Shown here: positions 1-7,615 of the stretch, in pieces
Position numbering within the stretch: position 1 is the first letter of the stretch
Layout: each line of letters begins with the position of its first letter
Source of the DNA: Bacillota bacterium
GTDB taxonomy: Bacteria; Bacillota; Clostridia; Christensenellales; Aristaeellaceae
Reading direction: 5' to 3'
DNA: 64,000 nucleotides
Assembly: GCA_023416655.1 (NCBI GenBank)
Contig: JAEZHK010000128.1
Coordinates: 1-64,000, forward strand
The notes under the pieces: model-generated
What the model was told of the DNA's origin: nothing
The model's database searches: none
What the model saw: only the letters and a program-made list of their open reading frames with translations
Program-made: the position numbers and the translations under genes

Positions 1-2
1 AC

Positions 3-113
3 CGCCAAGCTTCCGACCCGACGATGCGCAGGGCGTTCTGCCGGGTGCTCGTGCGCCATTACAACCAGGGGCTCAAAGCGAACAGCAAAAGCCGGCTTGA
101 GATGGAGGGCTGA
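3..113 (+). CDS. C-terminal end of an unidentified prophage protein (partial)
   Basis: An open frame enters from the left window edge and stops at TGA 111-113, just before the ATG at 116. About 36 residues are visible, rich in Arg and Lys and ending SRLEMEG. No domain can be recognised from so short a piece. It has the same strand as the ParB-like gene and almost touches it, so it probably belongs to the same phage early operon. Its start and function lie outside the window. Confidence 0.45.
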   Translation, partial: RQASDPTMRRAFCRVLVRHYNQGLKANSKSRLEMEG

Positions 114-115
114 TC

Positions 116-964
116 ATGAAGATCGAAGTCGAAAGCATTAAAGTAGCGGCCCGAATCCGCAAACTCACCGCCCGTATCGACGAACTCGCCCAGGACATTG
201 AACAGAATGGCCTGATCAATCCCATCACCGTGATGGCGGTCGATGGCGGGTATCAGTTGCTCGCTGGTCTTCGGAGACTTCGTGCCGCGCAATCGCTCGG
301 CTGGGCGGAAATCGAAGCAACCGTGGCCGCACCCAAGGACGCCGAGGCCGCGCTGCTCATCGAGCACAGCGAAAACGTACAACGTGAGCAGTTCACTTTC
401 TCCGAGAAGATGGACTACGCTCGACTCGTGGAAGAGATCGAGAAGGCCAAGGCACTGGAGCGGAAGTCCATGGGTGGCAAAGGCGGTGTTGATGAAGAGG
501 TGGACGGCCGTCCACCTCATGCCGTGGGGAAAGCCCGTGACATCATCGGTGAGAAAATCGAAATGAGCGGCAGGCAATATGATCGGGCGAAGTACGTGGC
601 GGACCATGGCCCCCAGAGCGTAATCGACGAAATTGACAACGGCAAACGCACCGTCAACAGCGCCTATGTGGAACTTCGCGCCGCGAACGACAATTCGGGA
701 GCTGTCAAGCAGTCGCAACCCACCGCCGTTTCGGCGCCCACAGTCATGGAAACAGACCTCCAACGCGCGATCCGCGCCGAGAGCGAGCTTGACGCCTTCA
801 AGTACCGCCAGCACAACGAAATTTTCCACCGCGACAGCATCATTGAAAACCTCAAAAACCGCGTTGCTGATCTCGAAGCTGCGCTTGAGGTGGCAAACGC
901 CCGAATTCAGGAATTGGAAGGCGCGCTCTCCAAGGAGGATACAAATGAAGATCAGCCGATTTAA
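116..964 (+). CDS. ParB/RepB/Spo0J-type N-terminal domain protein
   Basis: The 282-residue protein opens with a ParB/Srx-type domain. Residues 1-75 contain the ELAQDIEQNGLINPITV segment followed by GYQLLAGLRRLRAAQSLGW, which is the usual GxRRxxA region. The pattern ENVQREQFTFSEKMDYARLVEEIE then resembles the following ParB helical section. After about residue 215 the sequence is a charged coiled coil (ENLKNRVADLEAALEVANARI). Phages carry such proteins as partition-like or regulatory DNA-binding factors, and some members have a nuclease or CTPase fold; the exact role here is inferred only. It overlaps the next gene by 20 bp, and the ribosome site of that gene (AAGGAGGAT) lies inside it. Confidence 0.8.
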   Translation: MKIEVESIKVAARIRKLTARIDELAQDIEQNGLINPITVMAVDGGYQLLAGLRRLRAAQSLGWAEIEATVAAPKDAEAALLIEHSENVQREQFTFSEKMDYARLVEEIEKAKALERKSMGGKGGVDEEVDGRPPHAVGKARDIIGEKIEMSGRQYDRAKYVADHGPQSVIDEIDNGKRTVNSAYVELRAANDNSGAVKQSQPTAVSAPTVMETDLQRAIRAESELDAFKYRQHNEIFHRDSIIENLKNRVADLEAALEVANARIQELEGALSKEDTNEDQPI

Positions 965-1367
965 CCACGAAGGATACCCCGATCCGACGGTCTTTGCAGC
1001 TTTCACCAACATCGAAGCCGAACTGCGAAAAGCCCGGTTCCGGCCGATCGTCTATGTGTGCTCCCCCTACTCAGGAGACACCGATGCCAACATCCTGAAT
1101 GCCCGGCGCTACTGCCGCTTTGCGGTTGACAGCGGCTGCATCCCCATCGCGCCGCACCTGTTGTTCCCCCAGTTCATGCAGGATGATGACGAAGCCGAGC
1201 GCGATCTGGCGCTGTTCATGGACATCGTGCTTCTGTCAAAATGCGCAGAACTCTGGGTGTTCGGAGACGGGATTACGAGGGGCATGGGGATTGAGATCGC
1301 GCGCGCTATGCGCAAGGGCCAGCGAATCCGCTACTTTACCAAAGAATGTGAGGAGGTGGTCACATGA
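945..1367 (+). CDS. DUF4406-like small phage protein
   Basis: The gene encodes 140 residues. The start ATG at 945 was chosen because AAGGAGGAT lies directly upstream; the frame is open further upstream, but that part reads as a shadow of the ParB-like gene. The segment PIVYVCSPYSGDTDANILNARRY and the later LWVFGDGITRGMGIEIARA fit DUF4406, a family related to nucleoside 2-deoxyribosyltransferase-like folds and common in phage replication clusters. The substrate is not known. It overlaps the primase start by 4 bp, which suggests translational coupling in the early operon. Confidence 0.75.
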   Translation: MKISRFNHEGYPDPTVFAAFTNIEAELRKARFRPIVYVCSPYSGDTDANILNARRYCRFAVDSGCIPIAPHLLFPQFMQDDDEAERDLALFMDIVLLSKCAELWVFGDGITRGMGIEIARAMRKGQRIRYFTKECEEVVT

Positions 1368-3655
1368 ACGGCTTTACGTTCTATTACGCAGACTGCGTCG
1401 GAGCGGAGACAAATTGCAGCTACCCACACAAGGCGCTGGTCACAGATGCCGAGTCCCTACGGGAAGCCGCCGCGCGCGATTATGTGTGCGTGTTGTACAA
1501 GCAGAGTTATCGCTCAAACGGTAACTTCACCAGATCGGACTGTCTGGGTATGGACTGCGACAACGATCATTCCGAGAATCCGGAAGACTGGGTCACGCCG
1601 GACCATATCCGGCAGGCTTTCCCGGACACGACCTTCGCGGTGCATTTCAGTAGACACCACAACATACCCAAGCGCGGGAAACCGCCACGGTCGAAGTTCC
1701 ACTGCCTTTTCCCGATCGATGAGATGACCGATTTCAGCCAGTACAAAGATTTGAAGAAGCGCATCAACCGCCTGTTTCCCTACTTCGACACCAACGCGGT
1801 GGACGCTGCGCGGTTCTTCTACGGCACCAGCACACCGGACGTTGCCTTTTTCCCCGGGACGCTCACCCTGAACGAGTGCCTGGACCTGTACTACTCGGAT
1901 TCTGAAGGCGACTTCGCGGCAGCCGCGGCCCCGACCTATACGCGCACGATCCACGAAGGCAGCCGGAACGCCACGCTTTCGCACTTTGCCGGGCGCGTAC
2001 TCAAGCGCTACGGGGACACCGAGACGGCGTACAACGCCTTCCTGGATGAGTCCGAAAAGTGCGATCCGCCGCTCGAAGATCGGGAGCTGCAGACCATCTG
2101 GCACAGCGCACAGGGCTTCTACAGCCGGATTTCGCAGCAAGAAGGCTATGTACCGCCGGACGAGTACAAAGCCAAAGCATATCTGTACAAGCCCGAAGAC
2201 TACACGGACGTTGGCCAGGCCCGCATGCTCGGTGAGGTCTTTCGTGGGGAACTGCGATACTCCCCGGCCACCGACTACATCCATTACAACGGCACCTACT
2301 GGCGCGAAACAAAGCCGGGCTCGCAACACGTCGCGCATGCGCTGACGGACCTACAGTTGGCGGAGGCCCAACAGGCCATTCAGAACAGCGTTGGTGCCTA
2401 CGAAGCCACTGGGGCAGCTGAGATTATGGCCAAGCATCCGAAGAAGAAAGCGCTCACCATGTTGGACGCAGAACAGCTCGAGGCATACCAGCGGTACGAG
2501 GATGCGGCGTCCTACAGGAGCTTTGTCCTGCAGCGTCGGGAATCCAAGTATATCACTGCCACCTTACACGAAGCCAGGCCTGTGCTGGAGATCGATCCGT
2601 CGCTCTTGGACAAGGATTGGTTCCTGCTGTGTACCCCGGCCGCCACTTACTATCTCCGCCGCGGGCTCGCGGGCGCGCAAGCGCACAATCCAGAGGATTT
2701 CATCACCCATGTAACGGCCGCCTCGCCCAGCGAAAAAGGCAAGAAGCTGTGGCTTGACGCACTCAATACATTCTTTGGCCATGACACGGAACTAATCAGG
2801 TATGTCCAGCGCGTCGCGGGCGTGGTGTGCGTGGGTCAGGTCTTCTGGGAAGCCATGATCATCGCCTACGGCGACGGCCGCAATGGCAAGTCCACTTTCT
2901 GGAACACGCTGGCCCGCGTGTTGGGTAATTACAGCGGCAACATCTCCGCCGACTCCCTGACGGTGGGCTGCAGGCGCAACGTCAAGCCCGAGATGGCCGA
3001 GACCCGAGGCAAGCGCCTCCTGATCGCCGCCGAACTCGAAGAGGGCACACGGCTCAACACCTCCACGGTCAAGCAGCTGACCTCCACCGACAATGTGTAC
3101 GGCGAAAAGAAGTACAAGGACCCGCTCAGCTTCACGCCCAGCCACACGCTGGTCCTGTACACGAACCATCTCCCCAAGGTCGGTGTGATGGACAGCGGCA
3201 TCTGGCGCAGGCTGGTCGTCATTCCCTTCACAGCGAAGATCGAGGGGAATAGCGACATCAAGAATTACGCCGACCACCTGTTCCAGAACGCCAGCGAGGC
3301 CATCATGGCATGGATGATCGAGGGCGCGCAGGAAGCTATTGAGCTCGGGTTCAAGATCCCCTTGCCCACACGTGTCCAGCGAGCGATCGAAGCGTATCGG
3401 GAGCAAAGTGACTGGCTCAACCACTTCCTGACGGAGTGCTGCGAGGTCGGCCCCGGCCTGGAAGCCAAATCGGGGGAGCTGTATGCAACCTATCGCAGCT
3501 TCTGCGCTGAGACTGGTGAGTACATCCGGTCCACCACGGATTTCTACGCAGCGTTGGAGGCGGAGGATTTCACCAGGCACAAGAAGCGATCTGGGATCTT
3601 CATCAATGGCCTACGGCTGGTCGATCGGACATTCAGCGAGGACTTCCTCCAGTAA
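1364..3655 (+). CDS. PrimPol/D5-type phage primase-helicase
   Basis: This 763-residue protein would start and drive prophage DNA replication. The N-terminal 200 residues look like an archaeo-eukaryotic primase: MDCDND at about 63-68 supplies the catalytic acidic pair, and PRSKFHCLFPI gives the later His-containing motif. A D5_N-type middle region follows. The C-terminal SF3/P4-type helicase has the Walker A GDGRNGKST at about 503-511, then AELEEG as the Walker B-like segment and the sensor region HTLVLYTNHLPKV. The length is normal for primase-helicase fusions of this type. It begins inside the upstream gene (ATGA overlap). A large inverted repeat begins 16 bp after its stop. Confidence 0.9.
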   Translation: MNGFTFYYADCVGAETNCSYPHKALVTDAESLREAAARDYVCVLYKQSYRSNGNFTRSDCLGMDCDNDHSENPEDWVTPDHIRQAFPDTTFAVHFSRHHNIPKRGKPPRSKFHCLFPIDEMTDFSQYKDLKKRINRLFPYFDTNAVDAARFFYGTSTPDVAFFPGTLTLNECLDLYYSDSEGDFAAAAAPTYTRTIHEGSRNATLSHFAGRVLKRYGDTETAYNAFLDESEKCDPPLEDRELQTIWHSAQGFYSRISQQEGYVPPDEYKAKAYLYKPEDYTDVGQARMLGEVFRGELRYSPATDYIHYNGTYWRETKPGSQHVAHALTDLQLAEAQQAIQNSVGAYEATGAAEIMAKHPKKKALTMLDAEQLEAYQRYEDAASYRSFVLQRRESKYITATLHEARPVLEIDPSLLDKDWFLLCTPAATYYLRRGLAGAQAHNPEDFITHVTAASPSEKGKKLWLDALNTFFGHDTELIRYVQRVAGVVCVGQVFWEAMIIAYGDGRNGKSTFWNTLARVLGNYSGNISADSLTVGCRRNVKPEMAETRGKRLLIAAELEEGTRLNTSTVKQLTSTDNVYGEKKYKDPLSFTPSHTLVLYTNHLPKVGVMDSGIWRRLVVIPFTAKIEGNSDIKNYADHLFQNASEAIMAWMIEGAQEAIELGFKIPLPTRVQRAIEAYREQSDWLNHFLTECCEVGPGLEAKSGELYATYRSFCAETGEYIRSTTDFYAALEAEDFTRHKKRSGIFINGLRLVDRTFSEDFLQ

Positions 3656-3671
3656 CACCATTTAATAGGAA

Positions 3672-3777
3672 GTGTGCAGGTTGCGAAGGTCTCCACTAAA
3701 GAGTCCCTTAAGGGAAAATCGAGGGTCAAATTTTCCCTATAGAGAGTTTTATACGGCGACCTCCGCAACCTGCACAC
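3672..3777. repeat. 106-bp imperfect inverted repeat downstream of the primase
   Basis: Two arms of about 48-50 bp face each other around a short AT-rich centre. The outer 14 bases, GTGTGCAGGTTGCG, are exactly mirrored as CGCAACCTGCACAC at 3764-3777. The inner parts diverge but still mirror TTAAGGGAAAAT against ATTTTCCCTATA. Both strands therefore encode the same short peptide start, MCRLRRSP, which is a consequence of the palindrome and not a gene. It could be a transcription attenuator, a replication origin element next to the primase-helicase, or a protein-binding site. No long T tract follows it. Confidence 0.85.
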
Positions 3778-3800
3778 AGGAGATAGGAGCGGATCATACG

Positions 3801-4019
3801 ATGACCTTTTACGAGTGGATGATAGCCCGGTACCAGGGAAAATACTCGCCCCGCGGAGACCTCGCTGATGATATGTCGTCCGACAGAACCTGGCCCACGG
3901 AAAACACCAGAGCGGCTATCCTGGATCATCTGAGCAGCCAAGGTGCCTGCGACGAGTGCACTGAGGTGTTCAAACGCTGCTGGCGTGACTACAGAAAGTG
4001 TGAGGAGGTATCTCCATGA
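3801..4019 (+). CDS. YozE-like SAM-fold small protein
   Basis: The gene encodes 72 residues from ATG 3801, preceded by TAGGAGC. It begins MTFYEWMIARYQGKYSPRGDLADDM, the conserved YozE_SAM_like opening with FYxWL..Y......P.GDLA.D. The second half, with HLSSQGACDECTEVFKRCW, fits the rest of the helical bundle. The family is widespread in Firmicutes and their phages, and its function is unknown. The open frame extends upstream into the inverted repeat, but that part has no ribosome site. It overlaps the AntA gene by 4 bp. Confidence 0.75.
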   Translation: MTFYEWMIARYQGKYSPRGDLADDMSSDRTWPTENTRAAILDHLSSQGACDECTEVFKRCWRDYRKCEEVSP

Positions 4020-4426
4020 CCGATCAGATCGCGATCATTTTCGATTCCGATAATCCAACCGTCCGCGGGCGCGAGCTGCATGCCATGCTGAAAATCAACA
4101 CCCGTTACAATGACTGGTTCCCCAGAATGTGCGCGTATGGCTTCCGTGAAGGAAGAGACTATTGCACATTTTTGAGTAATAGGTCAGATGGGCTTCCGGG
4201 CAAGCAGGCAATCGATCATGCGCTTTCCATCTCGATGGCCAAGGAGCTCTGCATGATCCAGCGCAGCGTGATGGGCAAAGAGTTCCGTCGGTACTTCCTC
4301 TCCGTCGAGGAAGCGTGGAACTCGCCCGATAAGGTCATGGAGCGCGCGCTTCAAATTGCCCATGATCGCGCCCTTGAAGCCGAGCGCCGGATCTTCGCGC
4401 TGGCTGAGGAAAACAAGGATGCGTGA
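4016..4426 (+). CDS. AntA/AntB antirepressor domain protein
   Basis: The 136-residue protein has the AntA/AntB pattern throughout: VRGRELHAMLKINTRYNDWFPRM, then YGFREGRDYCTF, then HALSISMAKELCMIQRS and GKEFRRYFLSVEEAW. These proteins are phage antirepressors that interfere with the lysogeny repressor. The usual C-terminal ANT/KilA-C-type domain is missing; only a short helical tail follows and ends at the next gene. It may be a natural short form. Translation appears coupled at both ends, by an ATGA overlap upstream and an 8-bp overlap downstream. Confidence 0.8.
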   Translation: MTDQIAIIFDSDNPTVRGRELHAMLKINTRYNDWFPRMCAYGFREGRDYCTFLSNRSDGLPGKQAIDHALSISMAKELCMIQRSVMGKEFRRYFLSVEEAWNSPDKVMERALQIAHDRALEAERRIFALAEENKDA

Positions 4427-4703
4427 GAAACTCATCGAGCAAAACCTGATACAGGCCGTCCACCGGATGGGCGGCCTCGCGCCCAAGTTCACCTCCCCCG
4501 GATGGGCAGGTGTGCCCGACCGCCTCGTCCTTCTCCCGGGTGGGCGCATGGCGTTCGCGGAAGTGAAAGCGCCTGGGAAGACCCTGCGCCCGCTGCAGGT
4601 AAGGCGGAAAAGGCAGCTGGAGGCGCTAGGGTTTCGTGTGTACGTGATAGACCGGCCGGAGCAGATCCCGGAGATTCTGGACGAAGGGGGTGATGCCCAA
4701 TGA
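4419..4703 (+). CDS. VRR-NUC domain nuclease
   Basis: The 94-residue protein is a stand-alone VRR-NUC domain of the PD-(D/E)XK fold. GWAGVPDRLVLLPGGRMAF supplies the Asp of the active site, and AEVKAPGK supplies the E-x-K pair; LRPLQVRRKRQLEALGF follows as the Q-containing helix. Such single-domain nucleases sit beside SNF2-type helicases in many phages, as here, and the two probably act together on DNA. The start ATG 4419 follows GAGGAAAACAAGG. The stop overlaps the start of the helicase fragment by 4 bp. Confidence 0.85.
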   Translation: MREKLIEQNLIQAVHRMGGLAPKFTSPGWAGVPDRLVLLPGGRMAFAEVKAPGKTLRPLQVRRKRQLEALGFRVYVIDRPEQIPEILDEGGDAQ

Positions 4704-4795
4704 AGTTCATACCGTACGAGTACCAGAAGTTCGTGACCGAGTACATCGAACACCATGAGGTGGCCGCTGTACTCCTTGATATGGGCTTGGGTTGA
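4700..4795 (+). pseudogene. 5' part of the SNF2 helicase, separated by a frameshift
   Basis: ATG 4700 overlaps the VRR-NUC stop as ATGA, as expected for the true helicase start. It encodes 31 residues ending in AVLLDMGLG and then TGA at 4793. This is the normal N-terminus of a phage SNF2 helicase up to the first half of Walker A (DMGLGKT). The remaining half, SKTVITLT, continues in the -1 frame from 4792. The two parts together make a normal protein of about 455 residues. The break is a mutation, a base-calling error in the GGGTTG run, or a recoding site. Confidence 0.75.
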
Positions 4796-6066
4796 GCAAA
4801 ACCGTGATTACCCTGACCGTCATTTTTAACCTCTGCCTGGACAGCTTCGAGGTGCGCAAGGTACTGATCGTCGCCCCATTACGGGTAGCTCGCGACACCT
4901 GGCCCGCCGAGATCCAAAAGTGGGACCATCTGCGGGGCCTAACCTACTCGGTCGCGGTCGGAACGGAGCCCGAGCGCAAAGCAGCGCTCCGGCAGCGCAC
5001 CAACGTGTACATCATCAACCGCGAGAACGTCCAGTGGCTGATCGAGGGCAGCGGGCTTCCGTTCGACTACGACATGGTCGTGATCGACGAGTTGTCCTCC
5101 TTCAAGTCCCACCAGGCCAAGCGGTTCCGGAGCCTCATGAAAGCGCGCCCCCATATCAAGCGGATCGTGGGCCTGACGGGCACCCCCTCCAGCAACGGCC
5201 TGATGGACCTGTGGGCGGAGTTCCGGCTACTGGACATGGGTAAGCGCCTGGGCCGCTTCATCACCCACTATAGGGATGAGTTCTTCACCCCTGACAGACG
5301 GAACCAGCAGATGGTGTTCACCTACAAGCCCAGGCCCGGCGCGGAGGACGAGATCTACCGCCGGATCGCGGACATCACCATCAGCATGAAGAGCACCGAC
5401 TACTTGAACATGCCGGAGTGCGTGATGAACGAGGTGCCGGTGACGCTCTCCGACCCGGAGCGCAGCGCCTACGACACACTTCGCACCGAGTTGGTGCTGT
5501 CCCTGAAGGGCGAGGAGATCGACGCCGTGAACGCGGCCGCCCTCTCCGGCAAGCTCTGCCAGATGGCCAATGGCGCGGTGTACGGCGAAGAAAAGCGCGT
5601 TGTCCACATCCACGACCGGAAGCTGGACGCGCTGGAAGACCTCATCGAAGCCGCGAACGGCAAGCCGGTGCTGGTTGCCTACTGGTTCAAACACGATCTG
5701 GCCCGGATCCAGGAGCGGTTCCATGTGCGGGAGATCAGGACGAGCAAAGACATCGCGGACTGGAATGCCGGCACAATGCCGGTCGGCCTGATACACCCCG
5801 CATCTGCCGGGCATGGCCTGAACCTTCAGTCGGGAGGCTCCACCCTGATCTGGTTCGGGTTGACTTGGTCTCTGGAACTCTACCAGCAGACCAATGCCCG
5901 ACTCTGGCGGCAGGGCCAGCAGGCTGATACTGTGGTCATCCACCACATCATCACGAAGGGCACAATCGACGAGAGCGTCATGCGGGCGCTCAAGGCGAAA
6001 GACGTCGTACAGTCCGCGCTGATCGACGCGGTCAGTGCAAACCTATACGCAGGAGGTACGAGATGA
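4792..6066 (+). CDS. SNF2/DEAH-family phage helicase, main part
   Basis: The 424-residue frame covers almost the whole SF2 helicase core. It starts inside Walker A (SKTVITLTVIF). It then has VLIVAPLRVARDTWPAEIQKWD (motif Ia region), VVIDELSSFKS at about 95-105 (motif II), LTGTPSSNGLMDLWAEF (motif III), LIHPASAGHGLNLQ (motif V) and QTNARLWRQGQ (motif VI). The apparent TTG start has no ribosome site, so this is the 3' part of a gene beginning at 4700. With the preceding VRR-NUC gene it forms the usual phage helicase-nuclease pair. If the frameshift is real, ATP binding would be lost unless ribosomes slip. Confidence 0.88.
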   Translation: MSKTVITLTVIFNLCLDSFEVRKVLIVAPLRVARDTWPAEIQKWDHLRGLTYSVAVGTEPERKAALRQRTNVYIINRENVQWLIEGSGLPFDYDMVVIDELSSFKSHQAKRFRSLMKARPHIKRIVGLTGTPSSNGLMDLWAEFRLLDMGKRLGRFITHYRDEFFTPDRRNQQMVFTYKPRPGAEDEIYRRIADITISMKSTDYLNMPECVMNEVPVTLSDPERSAYDTLRTELVLSLKGEEIDAVNAAALSGKLCQMANGAVYGEEKRVVHIHDRKLDALEDLIEAANGKPVLVAYWFKHDLARIQERFHVREIRTSKDIADWNAGTMPVGLIHPASAGHGLNLQSGGSTLIWFGLTWSLELYQQTNARLWRQGQQADTVVIHHIITKGTIDESVMRALKAKDVVQSALIDAVSANLYAGGTR

Positions 6067-6521
6067 ATATCGTATGGCAATACCTGGACAAGCGGTCCGC
6101 GACCATCAGCGCCCTAAAAGACTTCGACAGCATGGCCTACATCATCGAGCATACCGGAGATGACATCGCGCTCCTGCAGGATCGGATGGCCGCGCCCAGG
6201 GCTTCCATGCTGACCGGTATGCCTTCGGCCCACAACCCCACGGCAGGCGAGAACAGGTTGGCCGCTGGAATTGACGAGATCGACGTTCTCAAAGAGCGGT
6301 ACCGCCAGGCGCTGGAATACATGGAGTGGTTTCAGCCCGCATGGGAGACGCTGTCCGAAGACGAAAGGTTTATCTTGAAGGAGTTCTACTTCGGCGACGA
6401 CCAGAAGCAGATCGACGCTGTCTACAACATCTGCGACCGGTTCAGCGTCGAGCGCTCCTCCGCGTACAACAAGAAAAACCGCGCGCTGCAGCACCTCACC
6501 CTGCTGCTGTTTGGCAAATGA
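6063..6521 (+). CDS. Phage late transcription regulator, sigma-region-4-like
   Basis: The 152-residue protein has an N-terminal helical section and a C-terminal helix-turn-helix-like part: LSEDERFILKEFYFGDDQKQIDAVYNICDRFSVERSSAYNKKNRAL. This resembles the DUF1492/ArpU/RinA group, sigma-70 region-4-like factors that switch on phage packaging and structural genes. Its position, last in the early cluster and just before HNH and terminase, fits that role. Subfamily placement is uncertain. It overlaps the helicase stop by 4 bp. Confidence 0.7.
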   Translation: MNIVWQYLDKRSATISALKDFDSMAYIIEHTGDDIALLQDRMAAPRASMLTGMPSAHNPTAGENRLAAGIDEIDVLKERYRQALEYMEWFQPAWETLSEDERFILKEFYFGDDQKQIDAVYNICDRFSVERSSAYNKKNRALQHLTLLLFGK

Positions 6522-6556
6522 GTAATATCGCGGACGATTTTCCCTGATTCCCACGC

Positions 6557-6622
6557 TATAATGGTATCATCGAAACAGATACCGAAGGGCCTTCTCGGGA
6601 GCAATCCCGCGGAGGCTTTTCT
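6557..6622 (+). promoter_or_regulatory. Candidate late promoter -10 box followed by a hairpin
   Basis: The gap after the late regulator contains a perfect TATAAT at 6557-6562; no convincing -35 box is seen 17 bp upstream, which would fit activator dependence. At 6584-6622 a hairpin forms from AAG-GCCT and CGGGA pairing with TCCCG and AGGC-TTTT, with a GCAA loop and a trailing CTTTTCT. The hairpin could end early transcription or attenuate late transcription. Both assignments are inferred from sequence only. Confidence 0.4.
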
Positions 6623-6643
6623 CATGCCCAGGAAGGTGAGTCA

Positions 6644-7009
6644 ATGCCGTTCAGCCCCAAGAGACCGTGCTCTTACCCCGGCTGCGCCCAACTGACAGCG
6701 ACAGCCGGCAGGTATTGCGAGGAGCACGCCAAGGCCGAGGCCCGGCGTTACAACCGCTACGACCGCGACCCGGCTTCGAAGAAGCGCTACGGGCATCAGT
6801 GGCAGAAGGTTCGCGCCCAGTTTCTCTCGGCGCACCCGCTGTGCGCGGAGTGCCTGGCACGTGGAACGACCACCCCCGCCTCGGAGGTACACCACATCCT
6901 GCCGCTCTCTCGTGGCGGGACGCACGACGAGGACAACCTGATGGCGCTCTGCAAGCCCTGCCACTCGGCCATCTCCGCCCGCGACGGAGACCGCTGGGGG
7001 CCCCGGTAG
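6644..7009 (+). CDS. HNH endonuclease of the packaging module
   Basis: The protein is 121 residues long. The N-terminal part, with RPCSYPGC and YCEEH, forms one possible Zn-binding cluster. CAECLARGTTTPASEVHHILPLSRGG then gives the HNH core with the double His, and HDEDNLMALCKPCHSAI supplies the Asn, the CxxC and the last His. Small HNH proteins directly upstream of the terminase genes are typical of HK97-type cos phages and are needed for genome packaging there. The ribosome site GGAAGGTGAG precedes ATG 6644. Confidence 0.9.
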   Translation: MPFSPKRPCSYPGCAQLTATAGRYCEEHAKAEARRYNRYDRDPASKKRYGHQWQKVRAQFLSAHPLCAECLARGTTTPASEVHHILPLSRGGTHDEDNLMALCKPCHSAISARDGDRWGPR

Positions 7010-7115
7010 GGGGATCAACTCTCTACCACTTTAACGTGCCGAAGCGGGCCGCCCTGTCGCGTGAGTTTTTGGGAAATCAAAAATCAAAATTCAAAAATCA
7101 AACGAGGTGACGTTC

Positions 7116-7613
7116 GTGCCCAGCGGAGGGTATCGACCGGGGGCGGGGCGTCCCCGGAAAAACATCATTGACAAAAAGCTCGAAGGAAAGGCGGTTAAGC
7201 CTGCTTCGTCCGCGCCAGCACCGAAAAAGGTGTACTCCAAAAACGTGATGGCGGATTACTTCGCGATGGCGATGAAGGAATGCGAGAAGGAAGTTCCTTC
7301 GGCGGACATTCTGCGCGCCGAGCTTGAGGAGTTCATTGCAGCACGCGGCTGCGAGGGTTTCGTCGCGCCCCAGACGATCACCGACTATGTGCTCAACCGG
7401 CAGGGCTTTCTCGCCTGCGAGTGCATGAACCGGAAGATCGGACGGATGACGAAGGAACTGAAGCTCTCACCCTATGTCACGGCAGGGCAAGGTTACTACA
7501 AAGCCATGCGCGACGACTTCAACCTCATCATGCAGATCATCAACCGATACAGCGGCGACAGGAGCGAGGAGAAAAACGCCTTCCTGGAACTGCTCACGAA
7601 TAGGGGGTTCTAG
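7116..7613 (+). CDS. Terminase small subunit, P27 family
   Basis: The protein recognises phage DNA for packaging with TerL. It has the P27-type opening GGYRPGAGRPRKN, a Lys-rich linker, and a helical C-terminal part with ITDYVLNRQGFLACECMNRKIG. It is 165 residues from GTG 7116. That start was preferred because GAGGTGA sits 5-7 bases upstream; an in-frame GTG at 7107 lies inside this ribosome site. The gene follows HNH and precedes the methyltransferase, so TerS and TerL are separated by about 2.9 kb. That separation is seen in related Clostridia prophages. Confidence 0.75.
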   Translation: MPSGGYRPGAGRPRKNIIDKKLEGKAVKPASSAPAPKKVYSKNVMADYFAMAMKECEKEVPSADILRAELEEFIAARGCEGFVAPQTITDYVLNRQGFLACECMNRKIGRMTKELKLSPYVTAGQGYYKAMRDDFNLIMQIINRYSGDRSEEKNAFLELLTNRGF

Positions 7614-7615
7614 GA

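Noticed and set aside
59..1012. Long minus-strand frames opposite the phage early genes (also at 1514-2338, 2792-3580, 5227-5946, 7610-8587, 11024-11782, 13380-14270)
   Set aside because: GC-rich coding strands create long antisense frames. These lack ribosome sites and recognisable domains, and each is covered by a clearly homologous plus-strand gene.
3544..3777. Mirror-image small frames starting MCRLRRSP on both strands
   Set aside because: They arise from the inverted repeat; neither has a ribosome site at the start.
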